Source of the DNA: Megalopta genalis
Lineage: Eukaryota > Arthropoda > Insecta > Hymenoptera > Halictidae
Direction of reading: 5' to 3'
Length of the DNA stretch: 64,000 bases
Assembly (NCBI RefSeq): GCF_051020955.1
Contig: NC_135014.1
Coordinates: 4,720,501 to 4,784,500, forward strand
The translations under genes and the position numbers were made by a program. This document shows, piece after piece, positions 1 through 12,851 of this stretch. Positions within the stretch are counted from its first letter, which is position 1; every line of letters begins with the position of its first letter. The notes under the pieces were generated by a model. That model was not told the DNA's origin, did not search any database, and saw only the letters and a list, made by a program, of their open reading frames with translations.

Positions 1-1152
1 ACACGGAAATTTCAACAAATTACTCAAAGTTGCTACGCGCGCTTGCAAAAACGACAGGAGCTACGAGGCAAACGATATTTTCCATAGACCCCGACAGGTC
101 CGTCCGCATTAAATACCGCCGACGGGATCGCCAATCGATAGTAACCCATGCCCGGGACAATATAAGTTGGTTCTACCGCGTTCTCTCTCTCTACGGTCCG
201 CTGGACGTTCAAGCAATTCGCTGGACCGCCAACGCACGAGCCACTGGAGCAAAACTCTATTCGGTAAACCGAGATACGATCCGACCGCGGACACAGAGAG
301 GAAACCGGCGCCCTTGTCCGAGTCTCGTAATTTTTTTCATTTCGGTCCGGGATCGAATAAAAATCCGCTCGCGAACGTTCACGCTTCGCTGTCGAATCGA
401 AACGTCGATTTTTGACAGAATCCACCGAAACAGATCGTCCTGCTGTTCCTTTTGCTCGAAAATTCTGCCTCGTTCCACGATAGTTTGGAAACTCTCGTTT
501 CACGTTCGACGAGGATCAACAGGTTCGCGCGATATCGTTCTTCGCGACCGAAAAAATTCTTGCGCTTGTCAAAAATTCTATCGGCTCGATTTCAATATCA
601 GTTAAACCCTCTGTAATCCGAACTTCTTATGCGAGTAAAAAAAGAGGGTTTTGTATAACGCGAAACCAGGAGATGTCGATCTTTGCATGTGAAACGACAA
701 GTTTAGAGAGATTGAATTTTGATAATTTCCACGAACACGATGGAGAAACCATAGAGCAAAATATTTTTGTTACATTGTGGCAAATCAGGCTAGAAAACAT
801 GATAAATAGGTATGCGACTTTAAAGCTACCGCAAACAGCGGAGGGCTCACAGTACGAAACGAGAGTCAAAAGTGGAATAAAATGTCCGACCGATTCCACT
901 GTTTCTACGAGATCGAATAATTCGGTCGATGCGCGAAAAAGATTCGTTGATTTTTGCGGACAACGAAGATCGAATTCTTCCAATCGGTATTTTCTAGGTC
1001 CAAATTCGATTCGTCCATTAATTGTACACGCGCGAGATCGAAAGGATTGCTCGTTTACGATGTATTCGTTCCATTTTACGATCATCGACGAGAACGAAGG
1101 ACAGAGGACGTCTGGTTTTTCGCCGGGTAATTAGGGGATGATGCGTCGTCAC
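1..1152. other. Intron of the adenylyl cyclase gene
   Basis: This lies downstream of the last visible adenylyl cyclase exon and should be intronic. Open frames of about 150 codons occur on both strands at 627-1134 but show no recognisable domain, so none is called. The next cyclase exon, expected to continue the membrane block after NSQG, is not in the window. Confidence 0.5.
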
Positions 1153-4100
1153 CTTGCGAATTGATCAGTAACCAAGTGAATATGGAAGCCCAGTACAAAT
1201 AATTATTGGAGAAACATCGCCACCAGCCGAGAATGCAGACTACCATATTCGCCGCCATGCAACAGGACGCCCAGGACAAGGACTCGATCAAACCGGCGCT
1301 GTCCTCGTCCCTTTGCCACAGCCATATTGCCAACAGAACGATCTGCGTATGGCGACGCGTGAAACAGAAGAAACGCATCGGATTGGAGAGAATACTTGTT
1401 GCGTTTGCCCGCTCTTGAAACATCGGTTGCACGAGGTTCCAATTAATTGGCAACAAATTATAGCGCAACAGGGAAAGCGTAGTGCGGAAGATGCTGGCGT
1501 ACCTTTAGGCTCAGGTCAACGATGTTGAGCATGATCAACGACTTCTGTCTTTGACGATTCGAATAATGAAGGTAGGACGTCTCGAGCTTCTTGCTGTGGA
1601 AGCTGTTCGAGAGCGACGGACAGAATATTCCCTTGTAGAGGACCCCTTTCTTGAATACATCTGAAACGAGGCGAGATTCTAACTCGTGATCGAGAAAATA
1701 ATGGCTGGTCGATGAAACGATCTTCGGGAAACTCGAGTTCGATATGTTCGGGGGTTGAATTTTGTTAGGGTAGGTGTCACAGTTTCCGTGCCTTTAAGCC
1801 AATTTTTGCTTTGCCGAAACTGTCATTTTATATCTATAATTTTCATTTAATGTACCAAAAATATATTTCAATTTTTCGGACATTTTTGTTTTTAAACGTA
1901 TTTTCTTGCATGAGAAAAATTAGTCATTTAATAATAGTTTTTAACACTAGATTTAGGGAGCACAAAAGTAACAATAATATTATTGTAACATTTGCCGTAA
2001 GTAACATATAAATTGAATAAATAACTCATAAATGTATCTTTACGATATGCATAATCGTAAATGAAAAAATTAGCGACCAGTCGTTTCGACGGGTTCCGTA
2101 AATCTAGTGTTAATGAAATAAGAAAAGGTGTTTCTGACCCTAATTCTGTGCCCTTCCAGGAGCTCGGCACATAATTCTGTGCCTTTTCATATTTCCGTGC
2201 ACGTATTTGATGCACGATTTTTCAATTGTTTGATGAAAATGCGGTCAGGTTCGATTACGCGGTCTAATTCAGACCTGTTCTCTACAATCTGATCCTATTT
2301 CTGGATTTATATTAAAAATATAAAAATATGCACGCTCGGTGTTCCGTTTCTTTTATCGTTGTTAATACCAAATGACGACACGATATGCGTTTTGTACGAC
2401 GCGCATCACGTTAATCGTTCGTTTATACGAAAAACTTCAGCGAACGTTTCTTACGATTTTTGACAAGACGTGTATTACTTAAGCGCCTCGGAACTGCTGT
2501 ACCGTCGATTGAAAAATGTTTATTACATTTTAACACGTGGAAAAATGTAATTACCTCTCCCTGAATCTTTAACATGTTGATAGGTGAACACGATAAAGAA
2601 AAAAATAGATCATCGATTTATATATGTATAACAGTTTTTTCTTTCTATGCGTTTTTAATCCGGTGGCACTGAAATTGGGACAGGCGCGGAAACCGGGACA
2701 TCTACCCTACCGGTGCGAGAAAAATGAAACAATGGTACCTCGCTGCGTCTGGGCTTCGGCGTCGACAGATTGATCATCCAGGTCCACTTCCGGATCCCCC
2801 GGAGTCTCATCGTCGTCGATCGCCTCCTCCGTTTCTGTGTCGTCTGGAACTTCCGGATCGCTGCTGGACTTCCGATCCTCCCACGCCGCCAGTCCTTCTC
2901 TGCCCAGCCTCTCGGAAGTCAGCTTCTTCACTGCCTTGATCCATAATTGTTTCCTCGGGGAAATACTCAACCTATCGGCGTCAAGAACAGACTCCGATTA
3001 GCTGTCGAGTTTTGATCTCACCCGTCTACGGAGAACATTTAACAGAAAGATTCAACCATTTCTCCGGGTGGCGTTCGCAGAACAACGACATACAATAATT
3101 ACTAAAGCCTAAAGCCTTCCATTTTTCTTTCGATAAACAGAATGATTTGCTGATATTCGGAAGTCAATTTTTCCACGGATATAGTCAATGTGCTGTATCG
3201 TTAACGATCGAGGTGAACATAACATTTGCAATCTAGTGGTTACTTTCACGAGTGGCCGAAAAAGACTGAACAATATCGAATTGTCCTTTTAGAAAAATTC
3301 CGTCGACGCTTATCGATATTGTACGATAAGCTTGGTTACATAGAAATTGTGGTTCCCTGCGAGCATTGCCGAAACTGAAGAATTTTTCCGTAAAAAGACA
3401 ACTTTAAGAATGACGATAACATCGAACACATTTAGGATGATAAAAAACACGTTAACACCGCTGGACAAGTAATATCGAGTAACGTTGCAACGGAAGCAAA
3501 GTCCAATAGGAAATGAAAGGCAGATGTGTGTGAAAACGATCGGTGACCTACGAAATTGATTGAGCAATTTTTACAACTCTCTTAGCGACACAGAATCGAT
3601 TACATACATCGTAGTTTACAAGAGATTCTTTATTAACATTTACAAGACAGCGACGTTTCTCGACGATCAAAACAATTACGAAATCCCTTTCGTACTTCCA
3701 TCAAAACATACGAATTCGACGTGGCTAAAGAAACTTTAATGGACGAACACAAATAACAGTGTACACTATTGTTGATAGTGAGTACTCGACAATATCGCAC
3801 GACAACGAATAACAATAACTTCGTAACGTACACAGACGATACAATGTGATCGGTGCACACATACTTATTCATATAACAAAGAAGAGACACGTAAATCGAT
3901 CTCAACACAGTTTTCACATCGACCATCAAAAATACAATTCCAAGCGATCACAGGATAATTCCAAAGTAAGAACGATCACGTCTAGTGCGCTCATGAAGTA
4001 TCATACGATGTGTGTTCGTGTGTTTGTGTATACAGGGTGTACCAAAAATGTCTTGCAATCCGGAGGAAATGAGAGGTTCCCGAGATCGTTCGAAGTAACC

Positions 4101-5408
4101 TTTTCCTTAGCGAAAATACAATCCGCGGTTTTGTTTACAAGTTATTAACGAAAAACACTGACCAATGAGAGGCGAGATCGGCTGGCGCGAGACGAACAAA
4201 CTAATGAGCGAAACTGGGCTTCGTGCGCTCGTTGGCTGGGACGCCTCGCGCCAACCGAACTCGCCTCTCATTGGTCAGTGTTTTTCGTTAATAACTTGTA
4301 AACGAAACCGCGGATTGCATCTTCGTTAAGGGAAAAGTTACTTCGAACGATCTCAGGAATCTCCCATTTCTGGATTGCGAGACATTTTTGGTACACCCTG
4401 TATTTATATATATATATTTATAATGTACCACCAAATGCGTGAAATCATTGTTGGACCATCTGGTAATGCGAAACTTACCGAACAGTGTTATTGTGTTAAT
4501 GACGTGTCGCATTAAACAAAGAAACAATGCAGTCTTCTTTGCATGTATGTATGTATTGTAGAAACTACTGTCCACAATTCAATACTATTTATTACTAGAC
4601 AATATTTCTTGCTACATGTAAATGCTCGTAAGAGCATTCCTTCGCACGAGCTCAGGCGCGTTATGTAACAAATTCGTGTTTCAGCAAAATTAAATACGTA
4701 AAATATGCATATTCCTTGCCACTCCGATGTTTTCCTATTGTTGTTTTACAATGGAGTGCTCGGTGTGCTTTTGTGCGGGCACGTTTCGAATTTTAACGAT
4801 TTGAATGATTATGGTCAAATTGAAACGATCCTACATCGTCTACCAAGAATAAATCGTCGGATTTGGTCCCACGCTCTCTAAGACCAAACGAATTCACCGA
4901 ATGATTCTATATTGTCGAATAATAAATAATTCACCGTAACTAAACCACAGATTCCGCGACTCGCGTCTCCTCCGCCATCTTTAAACTAGCAAACTGCAAA
5001 CAAAACTTTCTGCTCGAATAAAAATAACAAGTTTATTTTCTGCAAAAGACGTTCCTGCAAATCGATTTGTAACATTTCGATAGAAATCTGTGTTTTAATA
5101 ATTACTGCAATTTTGTCAATTGTCGGACAGTAGCGTATGCATCTGCGGATGCAAGAGGAAACGCCATAAGCCGCTCATATCGAAGGTCGAATCTTATTTA
5201 TCACGATCGTTGTTTAGCCTATATTTTAAACAGCGTTCCGTCTCGCAGTGCCCGGATGCGCTATCGCGCATGTGAAATAAAATCGAAACGATTAAAAAAA
5301 AACGCCGGAGAATAGAAGAAAGGGAAGCAAGTTCACACGTAATACTTACTCATTGATGCCCGCGACATCGCTGTCCAGCATCATGCTCCAGGTCTGTTCT
5401 GTAATCAT
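1153..5408 (-). CDS. Membrane adenylyl cyclase, ADCY8-like, N-terminal exons (partial, continues past left edge)
   Basis: Makes cAMP from ATP at the plasma membrane; ADCY8-type enzymes are Ca2+/calmodulin-stimulated (family knowledge). Four coding exons fit in phase: 5350-5408 (start ATG at 5408, preceded by an in-frame stop at 5445-5447), 2739-2971, 1503-1660 and 1153-1342. Visible are an N-terminal stretch with KQLWIKAVKKLTSERL, an acidic linker (about residues 50-90), then GVLYKGIFCPSLSNSF and NRQRQKSLIMLNIVDLSLK leading into the first membrane helix, followed by helices around IVLLAIWLW, MAANMVVCILGWW and WASIFTWLLINSQ. These resemble the ADCY8 N-terminus and the start of its first six-helix block. 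The last exon ends one base into a codon, so the rest of the membrane block and both catalytic domains lie left of position 1. Introns reach 2.4 kb. Drosophila Ac78C or Ac76E are the likely relatives; the subtype is inference. Confidence 0.8.
4031..4402. mobile_element. Fold-back MITE with TACAGGGTGTACC ends
   Basis: A 372-bp near-perfect hairpin in intron 1 of the adenylyl cyclase gene. The left arm begins TACAGGGTGTACCAAAAATG and the right arm ends with its reverse complement. Arms of about 140 bp contain AATCCGCGGTTTTGTTTAC and a TTATTAACGAAAAACACTGA block on both sides. The TA at each end could be part of the repeat or a TA target duplication. It is non-autonomous, with no frame inside. 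The element at 14968-15938 has the same arms. Confidence 0.85.
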
Positions 5409-7031
5409 TATCCCCCGGATGATCCGCGTAAACGAACAAACCGCTCACGTTGTGATTGTCAGCTGTGCAATTGCCTTAGTATCCGGCATTTTCACACACC
5501 TTAAACCAGAACTTGTTAAGAGACGAAGCCAATTTCTCGTCGCGCGCCCAGACCGTGGTCGGAAACGTCCAAGAGACCGATAGGCAACTGTGTTCCTTCG
5601 TTCGATTATCCTTTTATCCGTCGGCGAGATACTTAGCCACTTATCCGACCGTTCGTCTTACCCGGATCGCGAATCTTCGATTTACAGGAGCAACCGGGCT
5701 CGCCATTCTCTAAGAACCTCCGGAGGAACCGGACACCGAACGCGATACTCAACGAAACCCGACCGATCTCCCACGATTCTCGCGAGAATTTCGATTCTCC
5801 ATCGTACTTTCCACTCTCGTTCGCTCTCGTTGAATTTTTCCTGCCGTTCGATTACGAAAATTTTTCATCATTACATATTTTGCTTTCTCGCGCGTCGACC
5901 CTTTTCTCATTTTCTTGTTCTTTTTTCGTATTTTCTTTTTTTGTTCGTTCGTTTTCGTTTACTGTTCCACTTTACGTACAACGTTCGGTTGGTTTATGTT
6001 TTGTTTCTCGTTTGCTGTGTGCTTGCGAAGGCGTGGTCACTTACGCACGAAAAATCCGTGGATCGAAATAAAGAAAGCGCGGCGACACACACTCTTCGCG
6101 CAAAGACCGTGCCGCGTTTAATGAGGCGCTCTCCCCCTCGGTATCCGGCAAAGATGGTTCCGCGACTGGAGCAAGAACATGATGCGCTTATTTTTACGCA
6201 CTTCACCGTCCACGGTGGACAATTAAGCAAAATCGCCGAGAAACGCTCGGTTTTCAACGGAAACGATCCGAAGAAAAACGGCCGAACTTTCGCGCCGTGG
6301 AAAATTGGCTACGTAGAGGAACTTGTTCCTTGAACAAGTGCGGATTATGAATCGGAATATTTAGAAACCGAGTAGAACAACAATTTTCATATACAAAATA
6401 AATATATGATAAGTTAATGATTTTTGTAATAAACGATTCTAAACTCGAACAGAATCGTTTCGAATGGTACGAGACTTTAACTTGTATCGATCGAAGATTG
6501 ACACATTGTTCTTTTGTATTCCTCTGAATTAATCGAAAGTTCGTAAAACATTTAAACCGAGTTACATCCCAAGGAACATATTTTTAACGTCGTGCGTAGA
6601 ATAATATGCAACTTCTAACAAATGCGATAAACTCTTCATACTTGTCCGTAACGAACGAACAACGAATCTCCAACAAAACTAGCAAATTTACCTGTAGCCC
6701 CAGGCGTCTTCGAATTACTCCACGGATGTCTACAATCGCGGAATCACGTTCCAAGAGCACTAATTTAAACGCCTTCAGAGCTTTCTTCTTCTTCTTCTTC
6801 TTCACCAAAAACAGTTTGAATAATTTTAAACGGAGAACTATGAATAGAAGAAAAATTCGTGTTCAGAGATATCCGTACGTGAAAATGGCCACTGCAGAAT
6901 CGTCTATCGGAGAAGAAGCTGCACGGTTTCCGTGGGGAGTGTTGTCACCGCGTTTCGCATATTTCCTTCCGTCGTTTCAGTGTTTTCTCATTTGCTTTTG
7001 ATTTGTTTAGTGTTGCGCTTTGTTTTCTCTT

Positions 7032-7124
<93 letters not shown>

Positions 7125-7589
7125 CTCGCTCTCTCACTGTTTTGAACCGCCTTACCTGTTGACTTCCGTCTACGATTCCGTGCGACTTGCTGGTGCCAGC
7201 ACGAAGAGGACCGGGATCGGCGAACGAGAACGTCGGCGAGCGGTCCCGAGAATCGCGGGGCGGCATCCGCCGATGGTAAAATGGCCACGCGGAATCTTCC
7301 GGATGCGAGACCGTTTTAACGCAGACGAGTCGACCACCTGATCATCGAACGAATGGACGTGCAACGTGCTTGTCACCGCGCGATGGCTCTCTTCACACGT
7401 CGAACACCTTCGCGCCCCGTACCATCCCCTCTCGGGACCACACACGCGACGAAGAAGGGGGATGCGATCGAGAAACCACACAGGAAGTGGGTCCCGGAGT
7501 GCCTCAACCCCCAGAAACCCGTAACCCGCGAACCATAAACACCCTTCGTTTGTCGCGGTGAATCTTCTTCCCTGCTATTCGCGCTCCAG
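5409..7589. other. CpG-rich 5' flank of the adenylyl cyclase gene
   Basis: About 2.2 kb upstream of the adenylyl cyclase start is much richer in G+C and CpG than the rest of the window, especially 5.4-6.3 kb and 6.9-7.55 kb. It probably holds the cyclase 5' leader and promoter, and possibly a divergent promoter for the plus-strand candidate gene that follows. Several long open frames on both strands (for example 5590-6333) look like products of base composition: they overlap in many frames and show no domain. Confidence 0.4.
7027..7138. repeat. (CT)n microsatellite, about 110 bp
   Basis: An almost uninterrupted CT/GA dinucleotide array with a few CG interruptions. It creates spurious Leu/Ser and Arg/Glu frames on both strands. 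GAGA-type arrays are common near insect promoters, so a regulatory role is possible but not shown. Confidence 0.95.
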
Positions 7590-10040
7590 GCACAGAGAAA
7601 CGATAAAAAAATATATTTCTGTTAATTACGCATTATGCGGAATGCGGTCAAAAGTATGCTGCGAACGGGCATCGGGCGATTTTTCAAGCAAAGCGAGCAA
7701 AAAGTCGGTTTCTTTTAATGATTTTACGCATCGGACCTACAATAGAGATTGCCATAATTACAGCTAGTAACGATTTTTTTAAATTACGTTTCACAGGAGC
7801 AGTATAACCATCTAGTTGCGAAACATCCGAACTAAACCATTTTTGCAATTAGAATTTATACATCAAAAATAAGGGGAAATGTGATGATTTGGGAACTAAG
7901 AAAATATTTTAATGGTTCAGAAATTTTCAGAGAAATTTTCTGCATCCATTTTTTGTCGAAAAGACAATTTATAATAGCTAATATAACGAATATTTGTTGC
8001 AGCCAAAGATGATTCTTGCTGAATTAGCCATAAAGAGAATACGTACATGGAAAGTGGCATATAAAATCTGGCAATTAGGGATTCTGAAGTTTCATTATTA
8101 TTACAAATATAGGAAACATCATTCTTACCACTGTCGCCATAAGATGTCATATTAAATGAGGTACGAATCATATGCTTCTAAAAATATAATCGCACCTATC
8201 GCACCTAGTGGCAAAATGCTCAAACTGGTAGAGGAATGAATGCACCGACAGAGTAAATAAAATCTGGGAAATACGCAATGGCATCGTTTGTGTCAATCGA
8301 TACTATTGTACCGTCAGTATTATCATGTACAGATAATTTGGCGAAAAATTTGAGCGTTTTGTCACTACCATGTCTGGCTTGTGCTGTACGGACCTTCGAA
8401 CTAAGCTTCGAAATTTCACCAAAAGCGGAGCCACTCGTCACAGAAATGGCGCTATTTTTAAATTTTTTGAGGCTGATCATGCTGGATTGTACATTATATT
8501 TTATGACGAATATGGTAAGAATCGTATGTTTTCTATATTTGTGATATTAAATAAACTTCTTTGGCGTGATATAAATGCAGGAGAGTCTCTTGTGTGTGAA
8601 TATTTTTATGTGCGCCCCGAATATTCTTTAAACATTACATAAAAGAGATTTAAATAGTACCAGGTATAAGGGAAATCGGTAAGCGATGCTCGAACATGTC
8701 AGCCTAGTCATACTCGATACTACTTGTGCCCAAATAATTTTCAGTCTCAATTTTGACGAATATTTCTTACAGAAACTGATCCTATGGATTATTAAAAATA
8801 AGATGTTTTGTATTCTTATAGTATTATAAACATTTGAAAACATCACACTTTATGAATGTAAAGAGGAAAATTCCTGTATGCATACCATATTTTCTATTAA
8901 TTACGTTTTCATCTATGGTATTTTTTTGCATGATTCTCATCGTAATACGAGCATAAAGAAATTAATTGATCGAGACGTTTCCAAGCGAGGTACCTTTATT
9001 TACATAATTAATTACAAACTTAACGATGAACTGTAGTAATACAGCCTTTTTTCTACACTTATACTTTACATGTTTCTATGACTATGTATGTGCATAGATT
9101 CCTAATGGATGTCGTAGTTTAATTACTCTAGTATATATATATATATTCTGAGAAAATCAAAAGAACCCCCACTTACATGTATATCGTCAACTCAGGAAAA
9201 TTGATACTTGTAAATCATCTAAGCCTGATAGTGTGTAATGCTTAACGATTACTTATGCAACGCGTGCGCTTTTTAATATGCACTCTTCGTACATACGCAT
9301 ATATGCGCATTATTCATCGTATCGATCAATAAAACCTGACCGATACAGCAAGTAAAAAAGCATTAAATGTTTTCACATTAAGGGCACTAATCCAAAGACA
9401 CTGGTTATTAAAATATGCACTCACTGCTTCGTACCGTTTTGTTTCCCAGTACGGTTTCGAATTTTTTATAGTGGTCTATGCTGCTTTATTTTGTATTTAC
9501 GCGAAATACAATCGTGATATAATACCATGACAGCAATTAATGTGTGTTAAATGTACATATTTATAGAGGCATATAATAATCACAATGAAAATTATATTCA
9601 ACAGCTTGCCTTTACTTTCAAGCAATTATCATTTCAAATAACTTATATGATAAACATAATGTTGAATTACTGTTGAATGTTGCTCTAAAACTATACAAAG
9701 TTCCTGATCAACTATTCGTATCGTAATATATAGTAACCAATTTGTGATATCTATCGGCAATCACAAGAAAGTAATACTAAGCGAAACCAATGCCACCAAT
9801 TGTGTTACAAGTATGACCAACACGCATACTAATCGACGCCTGGCTGATGAATACTCAAGACAGAGCGACATTTATGAACAATCTTGTGAAAAATTCTTAA
9901 TAAACAGAAAATTTCCTAATCTATCAAGATTACAAATCTCTGAGTTAGCAAGAACAAAAATTAAAAATAAGCAGTTAATAACTACTCGTACGCTAAAAGA
10001 AAATTCTAAGGCTGTTATCTCTCCTAGAGCTAAAGTATAA
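7590..10040 (+). CDS. Candidate two-exon (or longer) gene of unknown function
   Basis: Not recognised. Two exons look coding and join in phase. The first, 7590-7766, follows CCAG and ends before GTAACG; the second, 9734-10040, follows TATATAG and ends at a TAA at 10038. The first ends two bases into a codon and the second supplies the third. The first exon carries KKSVSFND, which resembles an RVxF-type phosphatase-1 docking motif (inference only). The last exon encodes about 101 residues, rich in Ser, Thr, Asn and basic residues, with no domain or membrane segment. The true start and any middle exons are not found; the start probably lies in the CpG-rich flank. It could be chance frames. Confidence 0.3.
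7930..8640. repeat. Inverted pair of diverged related sequences around 8.28 kb
   Basis: Reading outward from about 8.28 kb, both strands show the same order of landmarks: a TTTGAGC(A/G)TTTTG(C/T)CACTA block, a GGTAAGAAT that looks like a splice donor, a TATATTTGT block, and an acceptor-like CAG followed by codons for (G/S)ESL(V/I). The plus arm is 8330-8640 and the minus arm about 8250-7950. The arms are too diverged to be a young MITE. They could be remnants of two head-to-head copies of an unrecognised gene or an old long-arm inverted-repeat element. Confidence 0.4.
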
Positions 10041-10583
10041 TGTAAGCAGAAAAAACGTATAATAGAAAATAAGCATGGACTCAATATTTATCTAACTCTA
10101 GCATATCATGCGCGACTAAACAGACGACAATACTGCAAATACCGATACCATAAACATATAAAAATTTGATGAATAGAAAAAAAAACTTCATTAGAGTTCA
10201 AACAAAACAAGTCATTACGTTTACAAAAGAAAGCAGTGACGTACACTTTCAATAGATGTTTTCAATATCTCTTCAATGTCTACCTCATGTGCTATACTAC
10301 TGGATATGTTTATTACATCGTTTGAATATTAGTTATAATTATTATTCTATAGAATGTTTACGAGGGGATTTAAGTATCTATTATTTGATAGCATAATACA
10401 ATCATATGATTTGCAGAATTTGAAAGTTCTGTAATAAATGTTTCCAGTAGTATATTCATAATGCTACCACACGTATGTATTGTTAATTATTGAAACAAGT
10501 CTGAATATGTAGATTGAAAGTCAATATACACAAGTCCCCATGAATATGAATTCTTATCAAAACATGTGAGTTGTCTATAAAAA

Positions 10584-10585
<2 letters not shown>

Positions 10586-10615
<30 letters not shown>
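10586..10615. repeat. (AT)n microsatellite
   Basis: About 15 uninterrupted AT units. Confidence 0.9.
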
Positions 10616-10619
<4 letters not shown>

Positions 10620-11061
10620 CCATCAAAGTAGGGAAAAAATATGATATTTGTGTAAAATGACTAAATATGAATATTATGATCTTCTCATCGAATATACAAA
10701 AAATGTTATGTATGTACGAAATCAACTAGAAGATATTATTTTGAATAATTCTTTCATAGCTTACTGCCTAGATTAATATTTAAAGTAAAATTTTTAAATA
10801 TACAAAAGGACCCTTCTATATACACACTTTGTGTACAATTACTTTCATATGATACGTCGTATTACAACGTTTGTGAATGTCTTATATAAAAATATTTTAG
10901 AAACATCAAAATTAATTAAATTATGTAATATGTTAAATATTGCATACATATATAAAAATTTATATTTCTTTCTTAAGGACGTTATCAATCTTGTACCTGG
11001 GTATATGTACTTATAATTAGAAACTAAAAATATTGAATACTATATACTACTGTAGAATAAA

Positions 11062-11079
11062 ATGTGTGTGTGTGTGTGA
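11062..11079. repeat. (TG)n microsatellite
   Basis: About nine TG units. Confidence 0.9.
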
Positions 11080-12179
11080 TTTCTATAATTATTTATTTTA
11101 ATAATGACATAAGTTGTCTTTTTGAGCTTCAAAAACCGTATCCTCTTACAAAATACACACACGGTTGACGTTTTGAAACATCTGTTTGCATGAATTTATA
11201 GGTAACTATTAAGTTAAAATAACTCATATAACATATTCGTGTAAACATTATTATTTATTGGCACCTTTTATCAAGTTATCAATATCAAAAATAATATTTT
11301 ACCAAAACGTAACACATAAATTATGCCCATCCTCGATATACACAAAGGGTACATCTTATTGCAATGTGATCGATTGTACTAATCGCGGTAAGTAACAATA
11401 TATAATGAACAAGAACAGAACAAACTAAAAGAAAAACATGTGAAATTGAAAATCCGGAAATGAATTGTTTAAATATGTATGTAATAACATATAACTATTT
11501 ATTCGCAATTTAACCGATGTACAAGTAATTAAAACATTGCAATAAGTAACTAGTGACAAATACAAAAAAATACCGCATTCACACGTTGTGTAAATCGAGA
11601 GACTGACGTAGTATTACATTACTAATTTTACAAAATAAAAATATTCTGCATAAAGCAATCGCAATGAGCTAACGCATGTGATACATGTAATACATACATC
11701 GAAAATAATTAATGGCTTCTTAACATAAGATCAAAATATAGAATATATAAACTATAAACGACTACAACATACTACGTTCGATAATGTTTTCAGAATATAT
11801 GTAATTAAATTATGTTAGCAAAATTAAATAAGTAATAACAATATCGACAATAGTAAAGGATGTTGCTGTAAAATATGATTTATCACATACAGAAAAGAAG
11901 GTCTTACGATTATTGGAAGCTAGGATACATACTGTTTCTTAAATATTACAGCTTCAGGAAGTTAAAGATAAACAAACAAACAATAATTAATAAACGCATA
12001 CGCGTATGTCAAAATAATGGAATGCTGTCAGTCATCATCATATCGTTTACTGTAGTCTTTGACATTCCACAGCCGGATTATATGCAATCACGTTATGTTT
12101 CAACGCATGACAAGAAACAAAGATATTAGATAGATATATAAATTCGGTTCTAATGGAAACACATAGCATGAATTATAAT

Positions 12180-12239
12180 TTATATATATATATATAATTA
12201 TAATATAATTATAATTTATATGTTATATATATAATTATA

Positions 12240-12290
<51 letters not shown>
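12180..12290. repeat. Compound (TA)n array
   Basis: About 110 bp of TA arrays broken by short ATTATAATT palindromes; able to form cruciform-like structures. Confidence 0.9.
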
Positions 12291-12294
<4 letters not shown>

Positions 12295-12802
12295 GAGGTG
12301 CGCAATTACTATAAATCTTGCTAAATAATTTCTCAGAGTAATACATAACGTATCCATTACAAGTAATGCACATTACTTGAAACATTAATAAAGTTGTTAT
12401 TACTTTGAAAAACTATTCAAATGAAACAAAAGTGCTGTTATTAAAAGGAATACAACATGCACGTCCACATACACGTGCAAGTGTATATACGCATATCTAT
12501 ACAGCTTTCGCTCTATATTTTTATATACTTTTTATTATCTGCAGTCACTGAAATTTGTATGTTTTTGTTCAAATACTATTTAGTAAAAAGATTATTTTTA
12601 TATACAAGTACCTACCCCTTAAAGATAAAATATTGAATCTGTACAACGTTTCTTTTTAGCACATTTTTGTTAAGAAAAAGTATACTTCTTTCTTTCATAC
12701 CAAATGTCAGAAACTAATGCAAATCTCTCCAGTTTCACTACGTTAATTTTTGAGCCACTAAAATTACTTTTCATTACGCGTATCCTAACGTGCACATGTT
12801 AT

Positions 12803-12844
12803 CAGTGTGTGTGTGTGTGTGTGTGTGGGTGTGGGTGGGTGTGT
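12803..12844. repeat. (GT)n/(GGGT) microsatellite at the TDRD7 3' end
   Basis: GT units followed by imperfect GGGT units, ending about 8 bp beyond the TDRD7 stop codon, so it would lie in the TDRD7 3' UTR. Confidence 0.9.
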
Positions 12845-12851
12845 GAGTAAA

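Larger units (their letters stand above)
10041..12851. other. AT-rich intergenic stretch with microsatellites
   Basis: No coding exon is seen. The stretch holds several dinucleotide arrays (listed separately) and presumably the 3' UTRs of the plus-strand candidate and of the convergent TDRD7 gene. Confidence 0.5.

Noticed and set aside
627..1134. Overlapping open frames of about 150 codons on both strands
   Set aside because: Both strands are open over the same bases, no domain is recognisable, and the place is inside the adenylyl cyclase intron. Most likely chance in moderate-GC DNA.
5590..6333. A 247-codon plus-strand open frame
   Set aside because: It lies in CpG-rich DNA with several overlapping frames. 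The translation is Arg/Ser/Phe-rich with no domain and looks compositional.
6988..7288. Arg/Glu and Leu/Ser repeat frames
   Set aside because: Produced by the CT microsatellite.
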